This document shows positions 17,659 through 26,292 of a DNA stretch of 42,406 nucleotides, piece after piece (the stretch's first letter is position 1; every line of letters begins with the position of its first letter). The notes under the pieces were generated by a model. That model did not search any database. It saw nothing but the letters and a program-made list of their open reading frames with translations, and was not told where the DNA came from. Origin of the DNA: Pseudopedobacter sp. (lineage in GTDB: Bacteria > Bacteroidota > Bacteroidia > Sphingobacteriales > Sphingobacteriaceae); assembly GCA_014378105.1 (NCBI GenBank), contig JACMOI010000082.1:1-42406 (forward strand), given 5' to 3'. Both the position numbers and the translations under genes were made by a program.

Positions 17659-17696
17659 AAAAAAAAGCCGTAATCTGGTATGATTACCGCTTTTTT
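17659..17696. terminator. Hairpin terminator between pseudogene and kup
   Basis: GCCGTAATC (17667-17675) pairs with GATTACCGC (17682-17690), with one mismatch and a six-base loop. The stem is flanked by an A run before and TTTTTT after, so it can work in either direction. Just before it, TTCGCCCTA occurs twice (17632-17640 and 17644-17652). Just after it is a small palindrome, CAACA-aag-TGTTG. Confidence 0.6.
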
Positions 17697-17787
17697 GGTA
17701 GCCCAACAAAGTGTTGTGATATTACATACCCAAGACATAACTAAAATATAAAAAAATTTTGGTTGTGATTTTCCCACCCATATCTTT

Positions 17788-19767
17788 TTATGTTAAATTA
17801 CCAATACTAGATGGTGCAATCTTTTTCAAATTAAAATAATTGACAGGGCTAACTACCAACGGGATCTTTTCAATACGTGTTTCGCTGTTGTCTAAACCAA
17901 AAGCTTTAGCATCAGACTGAGCAAACTTGCGAATGGCAAAATAGCTATTCAAAATAAACCCTTCCTTGGCACTAAACTCATTTTCGTTAGATAGGAATTT
18001 TTCAATGAGCACAAACTGAAAGTCGGCAGCCAAGTGATATTCCTGTAATGAGGGATAACGGCTGGTAATATTCAGACCCTCGTTGATAACCATATCTTGT
18101 ACCACTTTACGGAACAACACATTAATACGAGGCTGTATGCGGAAACCTAAACGGAACTCTACACGGATCACTTTGTCATACTCCAGTTCTTCTACGCTGT
18201 ATTCCATAGTAAATGGCTCATCGGTTTGTTCAATATGCAAAAACCAGTAAACGTCAGCTCTTTTTGGCTTACGACTAAAAATGGAATACATAATCTTCTG
18301 CTCTATCTGCTTGCTGTTATTGGCCTTGGTTAGGTAGATAAGATGAGTCGCAAATTTAGATACGGTTTCATCTGCGCTTAGTGCATGCAGCATCGGAATC
18401 CTTTCTCTTAGATTAACAAAATTCAAAAAACGATTACTGATCCTGCGAGCGCGGTACCAGATATACATAGTAAAGATCAATCCAACTTCAAATACTAAGA
18501 AGAATAATCTCTTAAAGATTTTAACAGAGTTAGCCACAAAGAAAGAACATTCTACTGTTAGGAATACACACAGAATGATCACCGTCAGCCACAGCGGCCA
18601 ATGCTTCACATAGCGCATAAAATAAAAGATCAGGATAGTGGTACTTAGCATTGCGATGGTAATAGAAAAACCATAGGCTGCTGTCATCGCCTCAGCAGTG
18701 CGGAAATATAAACTTACCGCTATACAGCCAAAGCATAATAACCAATTGATACTAGGAATATAAATTTGGCCACGGATATTTGAAGGGTATTTGATGGTAA
18801 TGCGTGGCCAAAAGTTCATGCTTACGGCTTCGCTAATGAGCGTGAACGAACCGCTGATCAGTGCCTGGCTGGCAATGATGGTAGCTAGGGTTGCTATAAA
18901 AACAGCCGGAATCAAAAAACCGTGAGGTACTATGGCAAAAAAAGGATTGATATTGACATCCGGTTTACTTTGTGATAAAACCCAAGCTGCCTGGCCCAAG
19001 TAATTCAGCAGCAATGATATTTTTACAAATATCCAGCTTACTTGGATATTCTTGCGTCCGCAGTGGCCAAGGTCTGAATAAAGTGCCTCCGCACCGGTAG
19101 TACATAAAAATACAGCGCCTAACAGCCAAAAACCATTAGGATGTTTCACCAGCAAATCAAAACCATAAACCGGATTAAAGGCTTTGATGATCATAGGGTA
19201 ATGCGCTACCTGTATAGAACCAAGTAAAGCCAACATCACAAACCAAACTAACATGATCGGTCCGAAGGCAGCGCCAATCACTTTAGTACCGAATTGCTGA
19301 AAAAAGAATAACATTAATAAAATAGCTATTACAATTAAAAGAACTATGTGATTACCGGGTATAATTGTTTTTGCAAAAGCAGGCACTAAGTTCAATCCTT
19401 CTATAGCAGAAGTCACAGATATCGGTGGTGTTATGATACCGTCTGCAAGTAAGGTGCCTGCACCAATAATTGCCGGGATAGCAAGCCACTTACCATAGCG
19501 GCGGACCAACGCATAAAGCGAAAATATACCTCCTTCGCCGCGGTTATCTGCTTGCAGCGTAATGAAAATATATTTGAAAGTAGTTTGCAGCGTCAACGTC
19601 CAAAAGATACAAGAAACGGCGCCTAAAACCATGAACTGGTCAGCTTGGCCTCCTTCCTTCAAAATAGTTTGTAAAGTGTAGAGTGGCGAAGTACCAATAT
19701 CGCCAAAAATTATACCAAGGGTAATTAATACGCCGCCGGCAGACAGTTTTCTAAGATGGGTATTCAT
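17788..19767 (-). CDS. kup: Kup potassium uptake transporter
   Basis: The product (659 residues) is a KUP/HAK/KT low-affinity potassium:proton symporter of the inner membrane. About 12 membrane segments fill residues 10-450, with the family signature GDIGTSPLY near residue 23, TPPISV near 112 and a C-terminal cytoplasmic domain of about 200 residues. The length is normal. The DNA is clearly richer in GC than most of the window, like the two regulatory genes upstream on the same strand, so the three probably arrived together. A candidate sigma54 promoter sits 59-74 bases before the ATG. A decayed second kup lies at 23583-23845 on the other strand. Confidence 0.95.
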   Translation of the reverse strand: MNTHLRKLSAGGVLITLGIIFGDIGTSPLYTLQTILKEGGQADQFMVLGAVSCIFWTLTLQTTFKYIFITLQADNRGEGGIFSLYALVRRYGKWLAIPAIIGAGTLLADGIITPPISVTSAIEGLNLVPAFAKTIIPGNHIVLLIVIAILLMLFFFQQFGTKVIGAAFGPIMLVWFVMLALLGSIQVAHYPMIIKAFNPVYGFDLLVKHPNGFWLLGAVFLCTTGAEALYSDLGHCGRKNIQVSWIFVKISLLLNYLGQAAWVLSQSKPDVNINPFFAIVPHGFLIPAVFIATLATIIASQALISGSFTLISEAVSMNFWPRITIKYPSNIRGQIYIPSINWLLCFGCIAVSLYFRTAEAMTAAYGFSITIAMLSTTILIFYFMRYVKHWPLWLTVIILCVFLTVECSFFVANSVKIFKRLFFLVFEVGLIFTMYIWYRARRISNRFLNFVNLRERIPMLHALSADETVSKFATHLIYLTKANNSKQIEQKIMYSIFSRKPKRADVYWFLHIEQTDEPFTMEYSVEELEYDKVIRVEFRLGFRIQPRINVLFRKVVQDMVINEGLNITSRYPSLQEYHLAADFQFVLIEKFLSNENEFSAKEGFILNSYFAIRKFAQSDAKAFGLDNSETRIEKIPLVVSPVNYFNLKKIAPSSIGNLT

Positions 19768-19825
19768 AAATTATCAGGGGTACTAATGCGATTGAAAATG
19801 AAAAATAACAACATTTTAATACACT

Positions 19826-19841
19826 AACAAGTAATCTGCCA
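19826..19841 (-). promoter_or_regulatory. Candidate sigma54 (-24/-12) promoter of kup
   Basis: Read on the minus strand the site is TGGCAGATTACTTGTT. It matches the consensus TGGCAC-N5-TTGCA at eight of eleven positions, with the key GG and the second G spaced by ten bases; the -12 C is T. A start of transcription near 19816 would give a leader of about 50 bases. The adjacent gene encodes a regulator with an intact sigma54-contact motif. Confidence 0.45.
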
Positions 19842-19903
19842 TTTTGGAAAAACACTTCTTTAAATGAAAATTTAGATGTTTTTTACTTTTTAGGTAAAAT
19901 CCT

Positions 19904-19924
19904 ACCCTACCAAAATGGTATGGT
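19904..19924. promoter_or_regulatory. Candidate enhancer site for the sigma54 regulator
   Basis: ACCCTACCA and TGGTATGGT are inverted around AAA, with one mismatch in nine pairs. Further TACC/GGTA half-sites flank it (GGTA at 19893-19896, CCTACC at 19901-19906). The site is 63 bases upstream of the candidate -24 element, a usual distance for an NtrC-type activator. It lies between the regulator's stop codon and kup. Confidence 0.4.
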
Positions 19925-19945
19925 TAATATTCATTTCGGGAGGGT

Positions 19946-21280
19946 TTACCTTAAGTGATATTCCTCAATTTTACGATATAAAGTGGTGATCCCGATGCTC
20001 ATTAATTTTGCTGCTTCCGTTTTATTACCTTTAGTAAGAATGAGCATTTTGTGGATGTGATTTTTTTCTACCGCGGCCATCTCGAAAACGGATACCGAAG
20101 TGCTTTGCTCGCCGTACAGTTCCGAGGGTAATGTATCGGCAGTTAATACATTTCCTTCAGATACGATAACTGCCCGCTCGATCAAATTTTTCAGCTCGCG
20201 GATGTTGCCCCGCCAATTATATTTTTCCAATTGTTGCAGCATTATGGGATCAATCCCAGACAGTTTGCGGTTCATTTTGCCCGAATACTCTTTCAGGTAG
20301 AAGTTGGCCAACAGAGGGATATCCTCGCGACGGTCATTTAAAGATGGCAGACTAATACTAAATACCGATAAGCGGTAAAAAAGATCTTCTCTGAAATGCT
20401 GCTTTTCTATTTCGGATTTCAGGTTTCGGTTGGTTGCAGCAATGATGCGCACATTGGTATGATAAGTTTTGGTATCTCCCAGTTTAAAATACTCACCCTC
20501 TTCTAGTACCCGTAATAGTTTCGCCTGTAAATCAATGGGTAATTCGCCAATCTCATCCAGGAATAATGTCCCACCATCCGCTTCTTCAAATAACCCCTTT
20601 TTATCTTTCAGCGCACCAGTAAAAGCGCCAGCCCTGTAACCAAACAATTCGCTTTCCAAAAGTTCCCTTGAAAACGCACTACAATTGATAGCTACGAAAT
20701 TGTCTTGTTTACGCTTACTATTGTAGTGAATAGCTCGGGCGAATACTTCTTTACCAGTACCCGTTTCTCCCAAAAGCAACACAGTTGCATCAGTAGGTGC
20801 AACTTTTTTAGCTAATTCTACAGCCACATGTATGGCTCTAGATTTGCCAATAATCCCGTCAAAGCGGTGTTCACTGATCAGTTTATTTTCAAGCTGATAA
20901 AGTTTATACTGCACTTCAGCTTTTTCAGCAGCCTTAGAAAGCAAAGGTAAAATGAGTTCGTTATCATCCCCTTTTATAATATAATCAAAAGCCCCGTTCT
21001 TAATTGCTGTAACTCCATCTGAAATGGTGCCGTAAGCCGTAAGGCAGATCACTTCGGTATAAGGCTTTTTTTCCTTCAGTTTTTTAATAAGGTCAATACC
21101 ATTCACATCAGATAATTTAACATCGCTCAACACTACAAGTACCGATTCTCGCTCCAGCATTTTCAGACCTTCTTTGCCGTTTGCGGCCTGCCAGGTTTGG
21201 TACCCCTCCAGTTCTATGATCCTTGCTAGCAAGGCCGAGAGTTTAGTTTCATCATCAATGATCAATACACCTGGTTTCAT
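19946..21280 (-). CDS. Sigma54-dependent response regulator, NtrC family
   Basis: The product (444 residues) has three domains. The receiver (1-115) has Asp9/Asp10, phosphoacceptor Asp53, Thr81 and Lys103. The AAA+ domain (140-370) has Walker A GETGTGKE at 171-178, the sigma54-contact loop GAFTGA at 218-223, and Walker B near [10 protein letters not shown] Fis-type helix-turn-helix lies at the end ([20 protein letters not shown]). All parts for sigma54 activation are intact. Lys103 is followed by Gly instead of the usual Pro. The gene sits between its probable kinase and kup on one strand, so control of kup is the natural inference. Codon use matches the higher-GC block. Confidence 0.92.
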   Translation of the reverse strand: MKPGVLIIDDETKLSALLARIIELEGYQTWQAANGKEGLKMLERESVLVVLSDVKLSDVNGIDLIKKLKEKKPYTEVICLTAYGTISDGVTAIKNGAFDYIIKGDDNELILPLLSKAAEKAEVQYKLYQLENKLISEHRFDGIIGKSRAIHVAVELAKKVAPTDATVLLLGETGTGKEVFARAIHYNSKRKQDNFVAINCSAFSRELLESELFGYRAGAFTGALKDKKGLFEEADGGTLFLDEIGELPIDLQAKLLRVLEEGEYFKLGDTKTYHTNVRIIAATNRNLKSEIEKQHFREDLFYRLSVFSISLPSLNDRREDIPLLANFYLKEYSGKMNRKLSGIDPIMLQQLEKYNWRGNIRELKNLIERAVIVSEGNVLTADTLPSELYGEQSTSVSVFEMAAVEKNHIHKMLILTKGNKTEAAKLMSIGITTLYRKIEEYHLR

Positions 21281-21323
21281 TTAAAGCTAAGTTAGTTATT
21301 TGTGTTTGATATTAGTTCCGGTT

Positions 21324-21515
21324 TTACCATGCATCAATTTCTTTACCGACCGCGTATACTAATAATGTGCTATCGCTCTCTTTTACCAACCTCATTGTAT
21401 ATTTCTTGGTTTTTGTTTCAAAAGTGGTGCAAATATCACTAAGAACAAAATAGCTAGTTTTAGATGATTGCAGCCTTGATCTTAATGTTTTTTTGCTATC
21501 GGTAGCGTAAACCAA
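21324..21515 (-). CDS. Possible small protein between kinase and regulator
   Basis: The 201 bases between the kinase and regulator genes carry an open frame that could encode 63 residues, starting with TTG inside the kinase gene and ending VYAVGKEIDAW. The only internal ATG (21395) would give 23 residues. The C-terminal half looks like a real amphipathic protein sequence (KKYTMRLVKESDSTLLVYAV), but I recognise no family. It may be a small coupled protein, the remnant of a longer gene, or chance. Confidence 0.22.
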   Translation of the reverse strand: MVYATDSKKTLRSRLQSSKTSYFVLSDICTTFETKTKKYTMRLVKESDSTLLVYAVGKEIDAW

Positions 21516-23218
21516 AAGCGGCTGCCGCCACCCATTTCACTTTCCACTCCAATCTCACCGCCTTGAACTAAAATAAACTCTTTGGATATGGCCAAACCAA
21601 GTCCGGAGCCAAATTTGCTTTGCCCGTCTGTTGGTACTTGAAAATAGCGATCAAATAAGCGGTCCTGATATTGCCGGTCTATTCCTTTGCCATGATCCCG
21701 AACAGAAAATTCTAGGAATGCCTTTTTAGGTTGAACTAAAATGTCAATTTTTGACTTTTCGGGGCTATATCGTAGGGCATTTGACAGAAAATTAATCATC
21801 ACCCAGGCGGTTTTTTCCATGTCTGCCTGAACCTGAGGCAAATGTGCTGGTAGCAATTCTTCTAGGATGATCTGCTTTTGATCGGCCTCGAATTTCACGG
21901 CTTTGATAGCATAATTAAGAATATGTTCTGGCTGTGTAGCTGTAAAATTCAATTGTATATTCCCGGTCTCAACCTGCGATAGATCTAGTAACTCATAAGT
22001 GATCTTTAGCAGTCTTTCTGCGTCATCACCAATGTGGTTGATCAGTTCCATTTGCTCGGAGTTTAAGCCACCCACACGTTCGTCTCGGAGGAGTTTAAGG
22101 CTCATTTTTATGGCAGAGATCGGTGTTTTTAATTCATGAGATATTGTAGCAATGAAATTCGTTTTAGCTTGGTCACGCTCCTTAAATTCGGTCACATTGC
22201 GTAATATATAAACCCTCCCTGCCGGTTTACGGGCGATCTGTATTGTATCATGCTCAGCAGGTGAAATATTCGGTACGGTAATCTCTTTACAATCCAACTG
22301 AAAAAAAGCGTCTTTGTCGTTTATCACAATACAGAACGGCTTTCCGTGTGTAGTTTCAAGGATTGATTTTAACAGATCATTATGTTTCGCCACATCGGCC
22401 ACTTGCTGCCCAACATATTTTCCTTCACTTAAATTCAACATCGTTTTTGCACTAGTGTTAATGAAAAGGACCTGCCCCTGCTCATCTACACCAATGATCA
22501 CATCCTGCATTTGTTCAATGATGGTATCAATACGCTGCTTTTCTGACATCAAATGGGACAAATTGCTACTCTCCCAATCATTAAGTTTAGAGGCCATCTC
22601 GTTAAAAGCACTGGCTACCTCCGCAAATTCATCGATATTATCAAGATGAACACGCTCTTTATAGTTTTGCTTGCTAATCTGCCGGATACCTTTTAGCAGA
22701 GTATTCAACGGATTAGTGATAGCACTTGGAAAATTAACACTGAAACTAAACAAGACCAAGAAGGTGAATGATCCTGCTAATCCGAGAAATAACAGGGTTT
22801 TATCCACCCTCCGATTAGCCTGATCGTTTTTGCGTAAAATGGCCTGTATGTTTAGGATTTCGATTTTTCGCAGGTCATTGCGAATTAATTTCAATATGAA
22901 CATCGAACTCGCTAATTGTTCAAAATGATGCCGCAGGACAGCAGTTGCGACACCTTCACCCCTTTCTGTTACATTAAGCTCCTGTTTCATCAGTTGCTTT
23001 TCAAAAGCGTTGTGTGTGCTGTCTGTTAGTGGTAATGACTGATTATCCAGCACATCACGCATTTCCAGGACGAAAGAGAGCGTTTCATAATTATTTTTCA
23101 GGATTACCTTCCCGTTGTTGGCGATCTGGTTGATTAATATTATTGATATGCCACCGAAAAACAATACGATAAGGAACAGGAATCCAAATCCCAAACGGAG
23201 TTTATTTTTTACTTTCAT
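21482..23218 (-). CDS. Membrane sensor histidine kinase (HAMP-PAS-HisKA-HATPase)
   Basis: From the ATG at 23218 the product has 578 residues. It has a membrane segment at about 8-30, a periplasmic loop of 110 residues, a second segment at about 142-163, HAMP at 165-215 and PAS at 230-345. The HisKA domain has His361 in ATISHELKTP. The ATPase domain has the N box NFLSNALRYSP, G1 DHGKGI and G2 GSGLGLAIS. A GTG at 23263 extends the frame by 15 residues, but the ATG start gives a normal signal anchor. The regulator gene lies 201 bases downstream. The order kinase, regulator, kup suggests potassium or osmotic sensing. The domains are clear; the signal is inferred. Confidence 0.9.
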   Translation of the reverse strand: MKVKNKLRLGFGFLFLIVLFFGGISIILINQIANNGKVILKNNYETLSFVLEMRDVLDNQSLPLTDSTHNAFEKQLMKQELNVTERGEGVATAVLRHHFEQLASSMFILKLIRNDLRKIEILNIQAILRKNDQANRRVDKTLLFLGLAGSFTFLVLFSFSVNFPSAITNPLNTLLKGIRQISKQNYKERVHLDNIDEFAEVASAFNEMASKLNDWESSNLSHLMSEKQRIDTIIEQMQDVIIGVDEQGQVLFINTSAKTMLNLSEGKYVGQQVADVAKHNDLLKSILETTHGKPFCIVINDKDAFFQLDCKEITVPNISPAEHDTIQIARKPAGRVYILRNVTEFKERDQAKTNFIATISHELKTPISAIKMSLKLLRDERVGGLNSEQMELINHIGDDAERLLKITYELLDLSQVETGNIQLNFTATQPEHILNYAIKAVKFEADQKQIILEELLPAHLPQVQADMEKTAWVMINFLSNALRYSPEKSKIDILVQPKKAFLEFSVRDHGKGIDRQYQDRLFDRYFQVPTDGQSKFGSGLGLAISKEFILVQGGEIGVESEMGGGSRFWFTLPIAKKH

Positions 23219-23263
23219 GTTAGTATAACAAAATCGGTTTCTGTTTTGGCGATCTTTATTCAC

Positions 23264-23582
23264 CGATCATTTGAAATATCGCTGAATGCACTTGAATATT
23301 TTTGCTTTCAAGGAAATATTAGAATCATGTCTCTAAATCTTCACTCAGAGTGGTTATTCTTTTTTGTTTTTTATAAAATTTTTAAACAAATAAAGAAGCT
23401 ATAGACCTCAAAATTACTGTAAAAATCAGACTCTATTTAATTATATAATTTGAAATTACATTTTAATCCAAATTATCGTTCCAATAAATGATATTTTTAT
23501 TTAGGTTGTCTTTAAAATTAATATTTAACAGAAGCTTTGCAATCGAAAGGGCATTTTGACATCTCAATCTTAACACTTTTAA
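23264..23582. other. AT-rich gap at the right edge of the kup block
   Basis: I see no gene here. The last 60-80 bases, near 23500-23580, read in changing frames as pieces that vaguely fit the region just before the recognisable kup remnant (for example GHFDIS where intact Kup has GLNITS). The remnant may therefore begin around 23540 with frameshifts. No insertion-sequence ends or target duplications were found. Confidence 0.35.
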
Positions 23583-23845
23583 GCTTTCCCATACTTTGGT
23601 AACGAGCCAGACTTTATGTTTGTAATTATCGAAAAATTCCTATCCGTAGAAAATGAATTGGCTGTGGGAGAAGGATTATTGTACTGAATACTTACTTTTT
23701 TTCTTAAGCATTTAGGATTAAAAAGCGCAAGACTTTTGGTTTAGATAGGTCTGATGTAACTATTGAACAGATTCCACTAGTTTATCAACCTATAAAAAAT
23801 ATCGCTTTAACAAGAGAGAAATTAGTTAAATCTTATACAATGTAA
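23583..23845 (+). pseudogene. kup: Frameshifted remnant of a second kup gene (C-terminus)
   Basis: Plus-strand frames give PDFMFVIIEKFLSVENELAVGEG (given here as two runs: PDFMFVIIEKFL and SVENELAVGEG), matching ADFQFVLIEKFL and SNENEFSAKEG in the intact Kup of this window. After a frameshift near 23675, VLNTYFF, a TAA at 23705, then KTFGLDRSD and EQIPLV follow, matching KAFGLDNSE and EKIPLV. A normal stop lies at 23843. Only the last 90 or so codons remain, with at least one frameshift and one internal stop. The base composition is that of the AT-rich host background, unlike the intact kup. I infer the relic of a native kup. Confidence 0.75.
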
Positions 23846-23860
23846 AACGTACTAAACAAA

Positions 23861-23888
23861 AAAATCCGCTTCGGAAGAAGTGGATTTT
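23861..23888. terminator. Hairpin terminator downstream of murA
   Basis: AAAATCCGCTTC (23861-23872) pairs with GAAGTGGATTTT (23877-23888) around GGAA, with one wobble pair. A and T runs on the two flanks suit both directions. It now ends murA and probably once also ended the decayed kup. Confidence 0.7.
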
Positions 23889-23894
23889 TAATGC

Positions 23895-25199
23895 TTATAA
23901 TCTTCTAATATCTGCTCCCAAGGCTTTCAATCTAGTATCAATATCTTGATAACCTCTTTCTATTTGTTCAATATTATAAATGGTACTTCTTCCCGAAGCA
24001 GATAATGCGGCAATCAATAACGAAACTCCAGCTCTAATGTCGGGCGAAGTCATTTCTATTCCTTTTAATTGATATTTCTTATCCAAACCAATTACAGTTG
24101 CTCTGTGAGGATCACACAAGATAATTTGAGCACCCATATCAATCAATTTATCCACAAAGAATAAACGGCTCTCGAACATTTTTTGATGAATTAAAACGGA
24201 ACCTTTTGCTTGAGTTGCTACCACTAAAATAATAGATAATAAATCTGGTGTGAAACCGGGCCAAGGTGCATCCGCTATGGTTAAGATAGAACCATCAATA
24301 AATGTATCAATTTCGTAGCTTTTTTGAGATGGGATATAAATATCATCACCACGCAATTCAAACTGAATTCCTAATCTTCTAAACACACTAGGGATAATAC
24401 CTAGCTCGTTGTAGCATACATCTTTAATGGTAATTTCAGACTCTGTCATCGCTGCAAGGCCAATAAAAGAACCAATCTCAATCATATCAGGTAATAAACG
24501 ATGTTCTGTTCCAGCTAATTCATTAACACCCTCTACGGTTAATAAATTAGAACCAATACCAGAAATTTTAGCGCCCATTCTATTCAGCATTTTACAAAGC
24601 TGTTGCAGATAAGGTTCGCAGGCCGCATTATATATAGTAGTTGTTCCTTGTGCCAAAACAGCAGCCATCACAATATTGGCTGTTCCAGTTACGGAAGCTT
24701 CATCTAAGAGAATAAAAGTTCCTTTTAATTTTGTGGCATCAATATTAAAAAAGCCAGTTTCTGCATTATAAATAAACTTAGCTCCTAATTTTTCGAAACC
24801 TAAAAAGTGGGTATCTAACCTTCTTCTACCAATTTTATCACCTCCAGGTTTAGGAATAGCTGCTTTTCCAAATCGAGCTAGTAAGGGCCCCACAATCATA
24901 ATAGAACCTCTTAAACTTCCTCCTTTTGCTTTAAATGTTTGACTATGAAAAAAATCAAGGTTAATATTTGCTGCAGTAAATTCGTAGGTATCTTTTGATA
25001 GTCGCTTCACATCAACGCCAAGGTCTTCTAAAAGTTCAATCAGTTTATTTACATCTTTAATGTCAGGAATATTACTAATTGTTATTTTTTCTTTAGTTAA
25101 TAAAACTGCAGATAATACTTGTAAAGCTTCATTTTTTGCTCCCTGAGGAATAATTTCTCCTTTTAAAGGTTTGCCTCCACGAATCTCAAATGCGTTCAT
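23895..25199 (-). CDS. murA: UDP-GlcNAc enolpyruvyltransferase MurA
   Basis: The product (434 residues) transfers enolpyruvate from PEP to UDP-GlcNAc, the first committed step of peptidoglycan synthesis, in the cytoplasm. The two-domain EPT fold is complete: GAKNEAL near the N-terminus contains the conserved Lys22, and PDIRAGVSLLIAAL near 375 is typical of MurA. The catalytic loop reads PGGDKIG, with Asp121 where E. coli has Cys115 in PGGCTIG. This substitution keeps activity but blocks fosfomycin alkylation in enzymes where it has been studied. The gene follows DUF4290, though a terminator hairpin lies between them. Confidence 0.95.
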   Translation of the reverse strand: MNAFEIRGGKPLKGEIIPQGAKNEALQVLSAVLLTKEKITISNIPDIKDVNKLIELLEDLGVDVKRLSKDTYEFTAANINLDFFHSQTFKAKGGSLRGSIMIVGPLLARFGKAAIPKPGGDKIGRRRLDTHFLGFEKLGAKFIYNAETGFFNIDATKLKGTFILLDEASVTGTANIVMAAVLAQGTTTIYNAACEPYLQQLCKMLNRMGAKISGIGSNLLTVEGVNELAGTEHRLLPDMIEIGSFIGLAAMTESEITIKDVCYNELGIIPSVFRRLGIQFELRGDDIYIPSQKSYEIDTFIDGSILTIADAPWPGFTPDLLSIILVVATQAKGSVLIHQKMFESRLFFVDKLIDMGAQIILCDPHRATVIGLDKKYQLKGIEMTSPDIRAGVSLLIAALSASGRSTIYNIEQIERGYQDIDTRLKALGADIRRL

Positions 25200-25231
25200 T
25201 CTTATTGTTTGTTTTAAAAGTGGTTATAAAT

Positions 25232-25267
25232 AAAAATGTTCAATTCTATTTAAAATTGAACATTTTT
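25232..25267 (-). terminator. Hairpin terminator between the DUF4290 gene and murA
   Basis: AAAAATGTTCAATT (25232-25245) and AATTGAACATTTTT (25254-25267) form a perfect 14-bp stem with an eight-base loop and A/T flanks. It lies in the 87-base gap after the DUF4290 stop, so murA is probably not simply read through from upstream; partial read-through is possible. Confidence 0.7.
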
Positions 25268-25286
25268 GTATTCTGTTAACGTCTAA

Positions 25287-26006
25287 TTAATTTGGTCTTC
25301 TGCCATTACCTGTATTACTAGGGTAGTTTTTTTGACGACCTTTATTACTATTGTTTTGACGACTGCTACTTCCTCCTCCGCTGCGGCTATTGGTTTTTCC
25401 TCCAGATGATCTACCACCACTATTACTAGAAACAGGTGGCTTAATGTCAACTTTATTTAAAGTAACTTCAGAAAGGTCAAGTTCACCACCAGAAAGGTCT
25501 CTTAAATCACTAATAATTTGCTCATCAGCAACGTGGTCCTTGTTCCAAATCACATAAGCCATCTTCATGAAATTTGCGATAGAATTTACCATATGCTGCT
25601 TTTTATCAGGTTCGGTAATTTCTTTTGCTTTTTTAATCATCACTTCCACAGTTCTGCCATAGTGCTTAAACCTAATTCTACTTTGCGGATAAGGCAAAAC
25701 TTCAGGTCTAAAGTTGATCTGCTCCTGAGTTGGAGAAGGATATGGAGAATCCACATCAATCTTAAACTGAGAAATAATTTGTAAATGATCCCATAATTTA
25801 TGCTTAAAATCGGGTACGTCACGTAAATGTGGATTTAAAAAGCCCATCATATCGATGACCACGCTAGCATATCGATTACGCTCTTCTTTTGTAGGTAAAG
25901 CCACAATATATTCCACCATATTCTGCACATTTCGACCATATTCGGCTAAAATTAGCTTTTCTCTGGAGGTGTTATAATCAAAAATTTGTTCTGTTTTTTC
26001 AATCAT
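25287..26006 (-). CDS. DUF4290 protein
   Basis: The product (239 residues) has a DUF4290 domain at about 8-180, with YNTSREKLILAEYGRNVQ-like opening and DVPDFKHKLWDHL in the middle. The tail after residue 190 is rich in Gly, Ser, Asn and Arg, likely disordered and positively charged, and could bind nucleic acid or a surface. The family is Bacteroidota-specific, of unknown function, and often sits just upstream of murA, as here. No signal peptide or membrane segment is visible, so it is probably cytoplasmic. Confidence 0.88.
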   Translation of the reverse strand: MIEKTEQIFDYNTSREKLILAEYGRNVQNMVEYIVALPTKEERNRYASVVIDMMGFLNPHLRDVPDFKHKLWDHLQIISQFKIDVDSPYPSPTQEQINFRPEVLPYPQSRIRFKHYGRTVEVMIKKAKEITEPDKKQHMVNSIANFMKMAYVIWNKDHVADEQIISDLRDLSGGELDLSEVTLNKVDIKPPVSSNSGGRSSGGKTNSRSGGGSSSRQNNSNKGRQKNYPSNTGNGRRPN

Positions 26007-26102
26007 TTTAAGAATTTTTAAAGCTTTTTTTAAAGCTTTCTACTGTTTCTAGGCATTTTGTAGACAAAATTAAACAAACCAAGCAGGTTTTAAGTCTAAT
26101 GC

Positions 26103-26128
26103 CAAATTTATTTTTTTAAATAAATTTG
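26103..26128. promoter_or_regulatory. Perfect palindrome containing two opposed -7-like boxes
   Basis: CAAATTTATTT and AAATAAATTTG are exact reverse complements around TTTT, about 100 bases before the DUF4290 start. Each half contains TAAATTTG, a match to the Bacteroidota -7 box, one on each strand. Good -33 elements are not apparent. It could be a promoter, a terminator-like hairpin or a binding site. The rest of the gap 26007-26292 shows nothing. Confidence 0.3.
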
Positions 26129-26292
26129 ATGAATTTATTAGAGTCAGTTCCGCTACTATATTATATTTTCAAGAGCGCTGTTTGGAGAATTAATCACAAA
26201 GTCTATATTCACTGTCTTCAGGTTTATTTAGCCTTTTCATTTCCAATGATAAAGGTAATAGATTTGCTACCAAAAGCAAATATTAGGATTTA

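Noticed and set aside
22314-22649. Plus-strand frame of 111 codons
   Set aside because: It is antisense to the PAS/HAMP part of the sensor kinase and has no motifs of its own.
21482-23218. Identity of the kinase as KdpD
   Set aside because: It lacks the KdpD N-terminal sensor and Usp domains and has HAMP and PAS instead; no kdpFABC genes are in the window.
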